Below, piece after piece: positions 1 to 12,348 of a stretch of DNA of 64,000 bases. The notes beneath the pieces are model-generated. The model was not told the origin of the DNA. It did no database searches and saw only the letters and a list, made by a program, of their open reading frames with translations. Positions within the stretch are counted from its first letter, which is position 1. Each line of letters starts with the position of its first letter. The position numbers and the translations under genes are program-made. Origin of the DNA: Whalleya microplaca (Eukaryota; Ascomycota; Sordariomycetes; Xylariales; Xylariaceae); contig MU385748.1 of assembly GCA_022497155.1 (NCBI GenBank), forward strand, positions 310,001 to 374,000. Reading direction: 5' to 3'.

Positions 1-845
1 TTCACTCCAGGGCCTTGGTGAGAATGGCACCGAGTTCCTTCTTGTCTTCGACGACGGAAACTTCTCGGAAGAGTCAACTTTCATTCTGTCAGATTGGCTA
101 GGTACGTATTAGGGGACGCTCTACAATCACCTTAGTTCAAAGTTAACACGGCACAGCACATACACCCAAATCCGTGATCGCGAAGAACTTCAACCTAGCC
201 CCTGAAATATTTGCACATCTTCCCGAAAAGGAGAAATACATCTTCAAGGGTGCATTACCAGGCTCCATCGACGATGAAAAGCCGACGGGAAAAGGCGTCA
301 AGAAGTCAAAGTACAACTTTGTCCATAGGATGCTCGAGCAAGAACCTCATTTGACTAGCGGAGGCGAAGTTCGTATCACCGACTCGAAGAATTTCCCAGT
401 CTCCACGACCGTAGCAGCTGCCCACGTCCTCATCGAGCCTGGCGCTCTCCGAGAAATGCACTGGCATCCGAATGCCGACGAGTGGTCATTTTTCATAAGG
501 GGTCGAGCTCGAATCACCATCTTCGGCTCAGAAGGCAGTGCTAGGACATTTGATTACGTCCCTGGCGATGTAGGTATCGTCCCTCGAAACATGGGTCACT
601 TCGTCGAGAATATTGGCGATGAGCCTATCGAGATGCTAGAAGTATTCCGCGCAGATGAGTTCAGAGATTTCTCCCTCTTCCAATGGATGGGAGAGACGCC
701 GAAGAAGATGGTAGTGGACCATCTCTTCCAAGATGATCCAGAGAATGGCGAGATATTCTGGAACAAGGTCAAGGCTGCAGAGAAGGACGAAGTAACCCTT
801 CCCGATGCGGAGAAGGAAGCAGAATCATCCAACCGAGAGTTGTAA
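1..845 (+). CDS. Oxalate decarboxylase-type bicupin, C-terminal part (5' truncated by window)
   Basis: Exons <1..101 and 157..845. The intron starts GTACGT, ends CACAG and restores phase through a split Ala codon. The visible part is the end of the first half plus a complete C-terminal cupin. It has the metal-binding pattern H-W-H-P-N-A-D-E-W (His, His, Glu) and a later G-H-F-V-E-N His, the usual three-His/one-Glu Mn site of oxalate decarboxylases. The family converts oxalate to formate and CO2 and is often secreted or wall-associated in fungi, where it handles oxalate from plant decay or self-acidification. The tail after the cupin (about 40 residues, rich in Glu/Lys/Asp) is typical. The start codon, any signal peptide and the N-terminal cupin lie upstream of the window. 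A non-catalytic bicupin cannot be excluded without the first domain. Confidence 0.85.
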
Positions 846-3492
846 TTGGGTAGAGGGTCTAGAGAGCTATCCATCGTCGAGGGGGACTTGTCTTAACTAG
901 TCACTATACCTACCCGCTTCTTGTAAAGTTTGTCTGATTTACCTGCAGAGCCATAGTCTGTCAGGTTATCTTCTTGGGTAGCAATCATGTTCTACATACT
1001 TGAGCACTGGTGCATAGTTTCACATTGATACACCACGGATATGAGATTATCCCCTCTTGATTTTGTGAAAAACCACCAGCGCGAAACTAAACCTAAATTC
1101 CAATTAAATATCTATTCACACGTCCAGCATCCAGCAGCATAATACTATGACATTGCTATGTATATCTATCTAATTCGAATGAAGTATCATCGGGGCGACT
1201 ATACCTCATTTATCGTGGTTGCAAATATAAGCTGTCGGGATTCCTTAGTTGAAGATCCCTCTACCTACTTCTTTTCAGGAAGATAAACAAGAATGACTGC
1301 ACCATACACAAAACTCTTACCTCTATTGATATGACTAGCACAAATAATCATTTTAACGGCAGGAATACCCGTAAGATCCGGGTACGCGGTACCCCTGTTC
1401 AGTTGAGGTCGAGAGACCAACGGTACGACTTACATTGCCGAAATAAATCCATATAACTGTATGTTCTTGTTAGTAATGCCTTTGTTTCAAGTCCCACAAT
1501 GTCCACTAGATCCATCGACGATAATCTAGCCGACGGGAATTAAGTAGTGGGAACACGGGTAGTAAATGGGCCCCTAGGACTTGGTTTGAGGGGGAGTCTG
1601 GGGGAGGGCCTAGTCAACTGGTCCAGGCAATCAACGGGGATTTACACTGCCCAAACACATGCTCGATCTCGTGGAACCTATCACTGAAGAGCTGAATCAG
1701 GACAAAACTCCGAAAAGTGATTACGCGGTACACAAAGCCGGCAGTGCCACCAACCTAGCCCAACACAAAAAGGCTATCAGTCGTGGGGGGGTTCGGTTAA
1801 TACCAAGGTATCGCATTTATCGCATTGGCTGCATCGTTAACCTGGTTAGGAAAGTGACTCTGGGGTCGAGGGCACGTTGTTGTAGTGCATAAGGTTATCA
1901 TCCCGTCGTACGTAAGCCTTAGAATATCTCCTTTTTCATTATATGGCCCCTTAATTTCGAACATAAAGCCTCCTGTACACAGATCTCATCACGAATGTTC
2001 GACAGTATGCAGTCAGCCGATCGAAAACGGTGCCGGGTCGTTCTTCACTTGGCGCCAACCTGTTGATGCCCATTGTTTCTGCCGGCTTTCTGCAATGCCA
2101 CGGTTACACGGAAAGCTTGGTAGGTGTCAAGCTTTTATCCTTGCAGCTTGGCTATTGCCGCACAACCGGTAGGCATTAACGCTATAAACGCCACATTTTA
2201 GGGGCCTTGGCACTGTTAACGACGTTGTCAAACCGCCGGAATTAAAAATATAACCCCAATCGACCTAGCAATAGTCTAACACTGTCTTTCCATGACACAT
2301 CTTCCCAGTAATTCGTAATTCTGCTGATGTTCTGGTCAGCATGATCTGATGTCTCAGAGTAGTCTCAAATCTGCTTTCTATAAAGCCTATACTATTCATG
2401 CCCATTGGTAGCTTCTGATCATTATTGGGAATGCCTACTCCCCAAGTGCCGATCCTAGACAAGGGCTGTAACCAATTGGTCCAGTAAACATGCTCAATAT
2501 GCCTATGGCTAACAAGAAGGTGCCGGTGATCTTCAGGTTTCAAGGGCTAAATCAGTGTTAACATCCTAGCAATATACATCGCCATTCTACGCACGTAGGG
2601 CTCGAATATAGTTATAATAGTGTAACCGCTCCCTATCGACAACCACGGTGCTGGCTCACCGGAGTGAGCCTAGCACAAGCGATTCGCTCATTGCCAAAAA
2701 CAGGTATAGAACACTTCGAGAACCGAGGATCGTCTCTTCAAAGCGTAATCGAAATTGCAGGCTTGCCACAATCACATTGCAGATTTGCGACGACAACTTG
2801 GAGCATGGGAGGGAACCCTGAGAGTGTCTAGATCATTGGTTTCTTGTTTCTATTCATGTCGACACCCCCCCTGATTATGCGCTCCAATATAGTATATGTT
2901 GCGATTAGTCGTTACCCCTCCCTCGTTGATTATCCATTAGCAGCGATGTGACCACATAGATAGGATCGACAAGCCTGATTGGGATATTATGATGCCTCCG
3001 AGTTGATTGGTATTGAATACAGGGCTTCAAGTTCACTCGTGTTAGTCGCAGTACAACACTGCAATCAAGAACCCTTTACTCGCAGTAAACCCTCCCGCAC
3101 CAATCGTTGTCTTCATATGACTTCCTAGATGTGATACCAGATGTGATATATGTTGTGTTCTCCCCCTGGCCGACACCAACAAGGCAGGTATACCATCGAG
3201 AGTCCTTGTAACCCCGTCAGACTGCGAGAATACACCGAAGGGGGGTATGACAATTAGACATGTGGAAGGAGTATCCGGGTTGAGGGTATCGTTGCCTTGA
3301 CGACATTTTACACATGTAGCCCTATCCTTTGAACGTCTGTTCGTAGGTCCATTCATTTGGTACTAGGTCAGATATTGCCTTATATAGACTTAGTCAAAAG
3401 TCTAACCCAACAGCTACTTTGATATCAGCCTCATCTTACACGGCTAAGGGTTAACTACACTGCTACACTTTGCCATTGTCGGCTTTTCTACT
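846..3492. other. Gene-free interval, 2.6 kb
   Basis: No ORF here has recognisable motifs, splice signals in phase or a convincing start. The short ORFs look random. Presumably it holds the 3' UTR of the oxalate decarboxylase and the promoter of the sulfate permease. Confidence 0.5.
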
Positions 3493-5660
3493 ATGGAGAG
3501 ACAAATTAGCGCTGCTAAAAGCGCTGCTCAAGAGGAACTACGAACCGATGTCACTCTGAACAGAGTAGCAAGGTTCGCCAAAAAGGCCCCTAGGAAGTTC
3601 CCAGCCGCTGCTGGGCAGTATCTTCTCGATAAACTCCCAATCATTCAGTGGTTACCCCGATACTCTCCATCATGGCTTGCTCAGGATTTCATGGCAGGTC
3701 TCACTATCGGAGTCATGCTTATTCCTCAGGGCTTAGCATATGCTAAGATTGCGACTATTCCAATCGAGAATGGACTGTATTCTAGTTGGGTTCCGGCTGC
3801 TGTGGCCGTATTTATGGGGACTTCAAAGGGTGAGCATTCGGCGATATTTGATAATGCAGACGACATCATGTTAACTGAAACCTAGATTTGTCAACGGGAC
3901 CAACGTCAATCTTAGGCCTGTTAACCGCAGAAATCATTGTCGACCTTAAGAGCGAATACTCTCCCGCAAATATCGCAGCCGCCGTTGCCATGATGGTAGG
4001 CATATTCTCTCTCCTGATAGGCGTGCTTGGACTTGGATTCCTCCTCGACTACGTCTCTATTCCTGTCCTCACTGGTTTCATCTCAGCCAATGCCTTGATT
4101 ATTGGCATGGGCCAAGTTGAGTCGCTCGTTGGTCTAGATGATGTGCCTGATGGTGTCTTTAATCAAATTGGCAACTTGCTTCGGCGTCTCCCGTCCTGGG
4201 ACGGACCAACTTGTGGAGTGGGTATCGGGACGATTCTAATCCTCATAGTTCTCCAGAAAATAGGAAAGCTATGGGGCAAGAAACATTTTGCCATCAAATA
4301 CATGACAAGCAGTCGGGCCATTATTGTTTTGGTGATATTCACCCTCATCTCCTATCTGATTAACAAGGACCGCGATGAACCGATTTGGGGCATCAGTAAA
4401 GTTGACACGCATGGGATCGTCCCCCCGAAAGTACCAGATGGCGCTCTATTGTCGAAGGTCGCCGCTCGTGCCATTGCACCCTTGGTTGCTTCAACCCTCG
4501 AGCATTTAGCTGTCGGCAAAGCGTTTGGTCGGTTGAATCATTACTCTATTGACCAAACTCAGGAGTTCAACTACCTCGGTGTTACAAATATCGTCAATTC
4601 CTTTTTCGGCGCGATGCCTGTGGGCGGAGCAATGTCTCGGACGGCCGTGAACTCGGAATGCCATGTTAGAAGTCCTCTGAACGGCGTTGTCACCGCAGGC
4701 TTCATCATATTGACACTGTATGCGTTTTCTCCGGCGCTATATTGGCTCCCCAAGTCCACGCTTGCAGCTATCATCGTATGTATTCCTCATCGAACATGAT
4801 TAATCGACTACATAACTAGTGCAAGACTGACTGTGCGGATTATTTAGATCATGGCTGTCATAAATCTCTTCGGTCCCCTTTCTATTTTCTGGCGCTTTTG
4901 GCGTGTTTCGCTCGCCGACTTCATTGCATCCATGGTCGCATTCTGGGTCACCATCTTCGTGTCGGCAGAAATCGGCATCGGGGCCGCCGCAGCCTGGAGC
5001 GTAGTGTGGACACTACTCCGCTCCGCCTTCGTGCGCCCGACGATCAATGCAAGCAAGAGCACAGACAGTAACACCGCGATGCTACAACCGCTCGCGCTCA
5101 CCACAACAAGCAACGAAAGCCGGACCGAGAACGCCGGAACCTCAATCCCCGAGGACACGGTGGTGGTCCGGTTCAACGACTCACTGTTCTTCCCGAACGC
5201 CAACCGCAACAAGGTCAAGGCGCTCGAGGCCGTGCAGCTTGTGTACCCGTCCGTGGCCAACGCGCACTACAGCGCTGACAGCGAGCGCTCGTGGAGCGTG
5301 GCGGGGGAGCGCCGGCTCGAGCGCCTGCGCGTGCAGCACGGTGTCGTCATGAGGGAGATGCCGCTCGCCGTCGTCGTCTGGGACTTCACCATGGTACCGT
5401 TCATCGACGTCACGGGCATCACAGCGCTCGCCGAGCTCAAGGACGATATCCACAGGCAATTAGGCCGCGGCGTGCAGATTCGCATCGTCGGCATGACGTC
5501 GAAGGTCCGGCGCCGTTTCGCCCGCGCGAATTGGAAGCTGGCCGATGTCGATGGCTCGCTGGATGGGGATGCTGAGGTCGTGTATCCGTCGATCGAGAGG
5601 GCTGTCTGGGATGAGCGGGACCGTGACAGTCTAAAGGGTATTACCACCGAGAAGGCTTGA
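3493..5660 (+). CDS. SulP-family sulfate permease with C-terminal STAS domain
   Basis: Three exons: 3493..3829, 3886..4775 and 4848..5660, giving 679 aa. Intron 1 (GTGAGC...CTAG) is in phase 1 and intron 2 (GTATGT...TTTAG) in phase 0. After a soluble N-terminus the protein enters the SulP core: D-F-M-A-G-L-T-I-G-V near residue 75, then I-P-Q-G-L-A-Y-A and a Ser-Thr-Gly-Pro-Thr stretch just after intron 1. Many hydrophobic segments follow to about residue 470. A hydrophilic linker leads to a C-terminal STAS domain (about 510-670) with the typical D-F-T-x-V-P-F-I-D-V-T-G segment. Fungal members import sulfate at the plasma membrane for assimilation into cysteine and methionine. The 679-aa length is on the short side for fungal SulP permeases. 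Exon 3 is much GC-richer than the flanks, which probably reflects codon bias. Substrate (sulfate, or molybdate/selenate) is inferred from family only. Confidence 0.93.
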
Positions 5661-6989
5661 GATGTTCAGGATTGGCTGAGAATACTCGGGGTGGGCTGAT
5701 AGGCGTTGCTGATTGAAGGATTGTGAATTTGAGTATGTCATTTTACCTGGTGTTTCTAATACCTGATTATGGGGGTGGGATGAAGCCACGGAATTATGTT
5801 TCATATTCCTACACAGGACGCGCTGCTACAGAACGGACACGGCACGATCTGGAAAACATTGCACATTCCTTTAGGGGACGCTGTCATATTACTATCCGCA
5901 TGATATTCGCTATAGTTATCCAGAAACAATTTTGCAACGATCAATTACTACTAGGGATAAATACTACAGTTCCATGGGAGTGATGCCAATTAGATCAATC
6001 GCAGAATATTGTGCATACCTCTAATCTAGAGAAGATTGTCACACGTAATGGTGAACGCCTATCGATATAATCTATAGAAGTAGTATACCGAAAAGCACAT
6101 ATATTTTTAAGTATACCTGGACACCATGAAGCAATTAGCCTGGATGAGATCACCGTCTCAAAAATAAACTTGACCACTGCTTTACATTGCCTAATGAAGT
6201 AGGTCATCCGGGCTGGTTGGGCTGCTCTTTCTAATAGATTTTGTACGGGACTCTATGTTCGAAATCAGAAGTGTAATGTCAGTTGAATATATAGGAATGA
6301 GTAGATTTAGTTCATCAAGAAAACCATTTGAGTTTATCATTCGTCTTATAATGTTTCTCCGAAAAAAGATAACACTGTATGCAAGCATTCACTACCTAAT
6401 AGAATTTATTATGAATTCACTATTTCATGGTTAGACTGCTGATATCGTGGTTAGAAGCTTAATTTTCGTTTTGCATAGGAACTAAAACACATCAATCTAT
6501 CGTTACTATCAGGTTATCACCGAGCAAAACTTCACCTTCTAAGCTTCATAGATAACATCTAGTCAGGCCCTGACCATGAGATAGATTGCATTAAGCAATG
6601 CACAATGCGGAATGCATACTGTCTTATCTCAGCAGGCATCAAGTCATTCAAGTGGGATTATCGGTGCATAATTCCTAATGCTGTAGTCATTATAAAGCAC
6701 GTGGCATATAGAAATGATCAGGGCAGCCATTACGACAGCATGGCCAGGGAATATTGATGTTACAGTAAGACGGGAGATGTCAAGTGGCATAAAGACAGCT
6801 TGCATGTGTACTATTGGAAAATTCAAAAGGTAAATTCCTTTACAAGGATGTTAAGGTGAAAGGTAAGGTAATGTTGGGGTTCTTTGGAAAAATGAAGAGG
6901 AGTCAATTCCAAGGAGAATTGTCGGACAATATGTTGACACTATCTAATGTTCAATAAGCCCCATGTAAGTATAGCCTGGAAACAGAAAA
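5661..6989. other. AT-rich intergenic interval, 1.3 kb
   Basis: Only short random ORFs are visible. Nothing resembles an exon, RNA gene or repeat. Confidence 0.5.
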
Positions 6990-7061
6990 AGCACCTTGGC
7001 GCAGCGGAAGCGCGCCGGGCTCATAACCCGGAGGTCGCTCGATCGAAACGAGCAGGTGCTA
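6990..7061 (+). tRNA. Initiator tRNA-Met (CAT)
   Basis: A 72-nt cloverleaf folds perfectly: 7-bp acceptor starting with A1:U72, 4-bp D stem (GCGC/GCGC), 5-bp anticodon stem CCGGG/CCCGG around the loop CTCATAA (anticodon 7022..7024), and a 5-bp T stem GCTCG/CGAGC. Three marks separate eukaryotic initiator from elongator tRNA-Met: the A1:U72 pair, three G:C pairs next to the anticodon loop, and A54/A60 in the T loop (ATCGAAA instead of TTC...). There is no intron and no encoded CCA. It decodes the start AUG with eIF2. A run of five T at 7070..7074 follows as Pol III terminator. Confidence 0.96.
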
Positions 7062-7069
7062 AGTTTCAA

Positions 7070-7074
7070 TTTTT
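7070..7074 (+). terminator. Pol III terminator of tRNA-iMet
   Basis: Five consecutive T on the coding strand, 9 nt after the discriminator base, the usual Pol III stop signal. Confidence 0.75.
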
Positions 7075-7481
7075 GCATTCTGATGCACTGAGTTTGAATT
7101 CTTTTGGTGTATAATTTTATTCAAAGCCTGTCCCCAACTAAGGGATCCTACATTTTTCTCTAGCTTTATGTCTCCCTTTAGAAGGGGAATGAATTGTTGT
7201 TAATTATATCTGTCAAGTTACTAATCTACCGCTCCACACTGGGTTGAATGGCACGTCTGTTGCGCACAGACCATCCCTTGCCCAACTTCTCTCTGCACTA
7301 TTGAGTACTTACCTAAGTATGGTTCAAACACCCAAAAATTTGTGCACTCGCCGACTGGTTGATGAGTGTCGGCATGCACGTGACGACGCGAACCATTCTT
7401 TGCTTCTACTTTCGGTCCAGTCTAAAACAGTGCACTGTCAACACCTCGACAGTGACTCATTTTCCGGCAAATCTTTGAACG
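7075..7481. other. Intergenic, promoter of the asparagine-synthetase-like gene
   Basis: No gene seen. It probably contains the 5' UTR and promoter of the gene starting at 7482. No clear regulatory motif was recognised. Confidence 0.4.
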
Positions 7482-9353
7482 ATGTGTGGCATCCATGCAG
7501 TCATCACCACAGGCACAATACCAGACATTTCTCCAGATCTGAGACAGTGCCTACGCAATCGTGGGCCTGATCATTTTGGTCAGCTCTATCGCACAGTCCC
7601 CTCTGACAATACATGTCCCACATGGAATCTCTGCTTCACCTCCACGGTGTTGGCCTTACGAGGTGATCATGTTGCCAAGCAGCCTCTAGAATCTCCTGCC
7701 ACTGGATCTATTCTATGCTGGAACGGTGAAGCCTGGAGAATCAATACTCAGACTGTCAGCAATAATGATGGTGAAGCCATCCTAGCTCAGCTTGTAGCGA
7801 CCGGTGTATCTTCGGTCGAGGCTCGAGAATCGCATATCTTAAATACTTTGCGAAGCATTGATGGCCCCTTTGCCTTCGTATTCTATGATTCTGAGAGCAA
7901 GTGCGTCTTTTTTGGCCGTGACCGTCTGGGACGACGGTCACTGCTCTTCAACGAAGCGGAAGATGGCAGCTCCATATCGTTTTCAAGCGTCGCTGACGTA
8001 CCTGCTATTGTTTGGAAAGAAGTTCAGGCCGACGGCATCTATTCTCTTAGGCTTGATGCCCAATACACCATATCTGGTCGAGTCATGACTCATAACTGGT
8101 TGCCTTCTGGGGAAAATGATGCGGTAAGTTATCCAGCTTCGGTAAGGCGAATGCGCATGCGCTATTGCCTTTGCTATAAAGCTTATGTCTACAGGTTTCG
8201 AGTATCGGCGGATTCAATATGACGCTACCAACTGAAGACCACAAGTTAGATTTCAGCTCACCTTCAGTCGATGTTCTCAGGCATCAGCTGTGTGAATCTC
8301 TCAAGCTGAGGATATTAAACATCCCAGAGCCCCCCGACCCATTATCCGACATCGATATCCGCATCGCAATCCTCTTCTCTGGTGGCCTTGACTGTACCGT
8401 GCTTGCGAGACTAACCCACGACTATCTCCCATTAAGCCAAGGGGTAGATCTGATCAATGTTGCTTTCGAAAATCCACGCCAAGTCTCTATAGATAAATCT
8501 CGACCACCCCAACTGCAAGCCCTAGACGCCTACGAATCCTGTCCGGATAGAATCACAGGTCGCAAAGCTTTCGATGAACTCAAAGCTACTTGTCCGGGTC
8601 GGTATTGGCGTTTTATTGCGGTGCGTACTCCAGCTACACGAGCGATCCTCGAATGCTAGGGCTAACCAGCTCCAATAGGTCAACGTTCCATTCGAAGAAG
8701 CCATGAGCCACAAATCAAAGGTGGTTTCTCTCATCTATCCTCACAACACGGAAATGGATCTTTCTATTGCCTTCGCACTTTATTTTGCCGCCCGGGGTAT
8801 GGGCCACCGCTATGTAGAAAAGACCGAATGGGAACCATCCCCCCCAATCGTAACTTCACAAGCGCGGGTCCTCCTGTCTGGTCTTGGTGCCGATGAACTC
8901 TTTGGCGGCTATTCGCGGCATGAGGCAGCCTTCAAGCGGGGCGGGTACCGCAGTCTTGTTGACGAGTTGAAGCTAGATGTCAGTCGCATTGGCCAACGGA
9001 ATCTCGGTCGTGACGATCGCGTCATGGCTAATTGGAGTAAGGAGGTACGCTTTCCATACCTAGATGAGGAAGTTGTTCGTTATTCTATTAGTTCTCCTGT
9101 ATGGGAGAAATGCGACTTCCAAAATCAATTCCATCCTGCCGTCATTGATCCTGCCAAACGAGTCTTGAGGCTTCTGGCTGATGCACTTGGTCTTCCAAAG
9201 ACTGCTAGGGAAAAGAAGAAGGCAGTAAGTTGAATGGACAATTTGTGCAAGATGTAGCTGACTTTTCGGCAGATCCAATTTGGCTCGAGGACAGCAAAAA
9301 TGGAAAGCCATACTGGCAGGCTCCGTGGCACAGCACCAATACCACCTACGTGA
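7482..9353 (+). CDS. Asparagine synthetase domain-containing protein (ASNSD1-like)
   Basis: Four exons: 7482..8123, 8195..8620, 8679..9224 and 9273..9353 (564 aa). All junctions are phase 0 with GTAAGT, GTGCGT and GTAAGT donors. The protein begins M-C-G-I, so the class II glutamine amidotransferase nucleophile Cys2 is present and fixes the start. N-R-G-P-D-H and a later G-P-F-A-F-V-F-Y belong to the same N-terminal amidotransferase domain (1-210). The C-terminal half carries the ATP pyrophosphatase loop F-S-G-G-L-D near residue 276 and S-G-L-G-A-D-E-L-F-G-G-Y near 423, as in asparagine synthetase B. Domain order and length match the eukaryotic ASNSD1 group rather than the main ASN1/2 enzyme. 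ASNSD1 function is poorly known, so true glutamine-dependent asparagine synthesis is uncertain. The gene appears intact. Confidence 0.9.
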
Positions 9354-11310
9354 TTCAGCTGTCTAATGAGTCGATTGAGAGACGGGTCTTATGGCGATGA
9401 TGATACATCAGATACTTCCGAGTTGGTCTTGCTTCATAGCCAGACAACGGACCGATCGTGTGTTTCTGCATTCGCAGTAACCCCTCTGGTATTCGTGTCT
9501 CGGTATGCTACCAGCAATGACGTCGTAAAGGCAAATCTGAGCCTCAGTTCTATATACTCCGCAAACTTAGGTGGGATCCCCGTCAAGGTTACAGGAATCG
9601 CCAATGAATAATCACAGCTAGATCATTTCCTCGTTAGAGTATGAATTAAGCTCGATTATCTAGGATCTTCTTGGTTCAGGCTTACTATGTTATGTCTGGG
9701 ATAGAAATGTGGGGATTCTCATCGACAGCTTTTACCTTAATCATGTCCAAGGCACACTATCAGCGTGATGTTTTGAAGGAAAACGATGAGTTTCTGATAT
9801 TTACCAACCGATTAGTAAGGAACACAGCTCTTTGCATTTCCTGGCCATGTACCATTAAACCTTCAGCTTGGAGTAACCTGAGAGCTGCAGGCCAAGACAG
9901 TAAGTGCCGAATAGTTCTTGATAGCGCTAATTAACTATAAGATGGAGCAGAGTAGAAAGTGTCGTGACATCTACAAAGTACACGACCTACGCCCTCCAAT
10001 CCCTCTGACATCTCTGCCGTATGATAAGGGCTCTAAGCTATGAAAATTAGAGCAATATGATACCAGGCCCTGTGGTGTCGCTTAAAGGTGTTGGCATAGT
10101 TAAAAACAAATGTGCCAAAGCCCACTGATCTCCTTACTTGTAAGTCAGAAGGGCAATGTTTGCAATGTTAATTTGACGCTTGGGAGCCTGTATGGGATTT
10201 GCGGTCGGTGAATCATTGGATTAGTAGGACACAAATACTCAGGCGGTCGATCTGTATTACCTGGAAACTGAGACGCCAGTAGCCGTTGGTGGCGCTGTTT
10301 ATTCTGTGAGATGGCCGGCAGATTACAAAACTAGCCACCAACATCAAGTTCCCCACCGGTCGGATTTCATGGAGCCCTCTTCAATGGCAGGAATTAGATA
10401 GACGTTGGTACTATGATATTGGCGGCCTTCATTACGCCTTCATTCAGATTTTTACCCATATTACAGGCACTTCCCTTACATGTGGCTATCGGCAAGAAGC
10501 CAGCCCTGCTGTGCTCGGGTTTAAGGGGGAAAGGGGGCGAACCCAAATTTCAGTGCTGCTAGCCACCCAGACAAGTACTTTATTCGGTGTAGGCAATCAT
10601 TTCCCATATATCGGTGGCCTATTTGCTCTATGAATACCAAGTTGAGAGCTTTCTTTTAAAGTATCCAAGCTCTCTATACGTCAACCGTCATCGCTTAGAC
10701 TTGATGAACTGAAGCTCGAATATTATAGCTTCAGTTCCGGTGTTTCCGCCGTCATTGGCCATGGTATTTATCACACGCCAGCCCCATTCTTGCCTCTAAT
10801 GAAAAAGTTGAAAGCCGAAGGGATAGATTCTTACGACACTTAACTTCCTACCGCAGACCCCACCAACTGAATGTTGGTCATGTTAACTATCCTAAGTTCG
10901 ACCGAGAATCCCCAATAGGAGCCTGGATACCACTATCAACGGACCATTGTCTGCGAACAAGGCAATACCTAGCTACCGTGCCTGACTCACCAACTTGGAC
11001 AATCTTCACGCCGTTTGTTTTCTGTAGTGAGTCATACAGTAACAATCATGTATGTTCTACAGAGTAACACGAATGAGTCAGTTGATACGTCTTCTATGCC
11101 ATTTGATATAAATATAGAGAGGTTCTTAGGCTAAATCTACCCATTAAGTTTACATATCTCCCCAGATCACACACTAGGATAACCGAGACTTGGCTCTTCT
11201 TGATTTAAGCTATAAAGAATCTATATTCTTCGCATACCACTAAACAATAAATACCAAAGAAAGTCGACACATACCTACCTCAACAGTGTATCGTTGACCC
11301 CTTAGCCACG
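9354..11310. other. Gene-free interval, 2 kb
   Basis: An 87-codon ORF at 9671..9934 and others show no family motifs. No tRNA, transposon ends or long repeats were seen. Part of it is probably degenerate sequence. Confidence 0.45.
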
Positions 11311-11505
11311 ATGTTGGACGGACTTGAGAAACTATCGAAGCGACAGAAGAGCCAAAAGAAGGGCGGCAAAGACGACAAGAAGGACGACAAGAAGAAAGAT
11401 AATAAGGGCCAGAATGGGGGAGGACAGGATAAAAAGGGTGACAATAAAAAGGATAAGGGGAACAAAGGAGGAGAGAAGGGTGGCAAGGGGGGTCAGGCAG
11501 CGTAG
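11311..11505 (+). CDS. Small Lys/Gly/Asp-rich low-complexity protein (64 aa), doubtful
   Basis: An ATG at 11311 opens a 64-codon frame. After a short normal start (M-L-D-G-L-E-K-L-S-K) it is almost entirely Lys, Asp, Gly, Asn and Gln in repeats such as G-G-K-D-D-K-K and G-N-K-G-G-E-K-G-G. Such tracts occur in disordered, nucleic-acid-binding tails, but the underlying DNA is purine-rich simple sequence and may be non-coding. No intron, domain or signal peptide is visible. The frame ends 150 bp before a large homopolymer/N-gap artefact, so the locus may be misassembled or truncated. No function can be assigned. Confidence 0.3.
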   Translation: MLDGLEKLSKRQKSQKKGGKDDKKDDKKKDNKGQNGGGQDKKGDNKKDKGNKGGEKGGKGGQAA

Positions 11506-11654
11506 GTAACGGAGGTATCATCAAACATTTGTGAAAGGAGCTTGGAAATGGCGAAGGGGAAAATAACAATAGGGGGTAGGGACCTCAGGCCACTTAGAGA
11601 AGGATATGAGGATGATAGGGAAATACATGTCTTCAGGAGAACAGCAAAGGGTTC

Positions 11655-11815
11655 TTTTTTTTTTTTTTTTTTTTTTTTTCTTGAAGGGGGGGGGGGGGGG
11701 GGGGGGCCCAGCAGAAAAAAAAAAAAAAAACACCAAAAAGAAGACCAATCCAAAAAAAAAAGACCAAACACAAAAACACCACCAACCAACACAACAANNN
11801 NNNNNNNCCCCCCCG

Positions 11816-11861
<46 letters not shown>
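11655..11861. repeat. Homopolymer tracts around a 10-N assembly gap
   Basis: T(25) lies at 11655..11679, G(21) at 11686..11706, A(16) at 11715..11730, an A/C-only stretch to 11797, N(10) at 11798..11807, and C with a single G at 11808..11861. Such stacked homopolymers flanking an N gap look like low-quality read ends joined during scaffolding, not biology. Long Phe/Gly/Pro ORFs predicted across it are meaningless. Confidence 0.9.
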
Positions 11862-11862
<1 letters not shown>

Positions 11863-12348
11863 CAGCTGACAAGAGACATCCTTACCACTATATCTAGCAG
11901 CAGCCATGACTCTCATGCCTAACCCCAAAACACCCACGACCAACACATCTACACTCCAGAGATAAAGATTCAAGCTATAATGGAGACGATCATTGTTCAG
12001 GACTGAATCCAAGTGAATCTCATGTAAACCAGTTAGGTCTTTGATTTTGGGGCGAGATAATATGGTAGACTGTTAGTAAGGTAATAGGTATCGCGGGTAT
12101 GTCACCTCTTATACCTATAAAATCTGCACAGTAGCATTTTTATTGGGAGAATGCATTTATGTGATGTCTGGTAGCCAAGCATTCATTGCAGACTCCCAGT
12201 ATGAAGGAGTTCTACTCAATCAATAAGAAGAAGTGTCCTCCCCATTTCCACACCAATGAAGCAACACAAGATATTACTGCTGCTCATTCTGAGCGTAGAT
12301 GAAATTGGCAGCTGTCGATATATCAGTAATTATCTAATTAGTTCGACA
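11862..12348. other. Intergenic after the assembly gap
   Basis: No gene seen. The right part should contain the 3' UTR of the minus-strand PEBP gene ending at 12349. Confidence 0.4.

Noticed and set aside
1659..2172. Two adjacent plus-strand ORFs (77 and 95 codons)
   Set aside because: Composition and lack of any motif suggest non-coding DNA.
9671..9934. 87-codon ORF after the ASNSD1-like gene
   Set aside because: No recognisable domain or conserved start; not supported.
11493..12012. Several Gly-, Pro- or Phe-rich ORFs over the homopolymers
   Set aside because: They are translations of homopolymer tracts and run through N bases.
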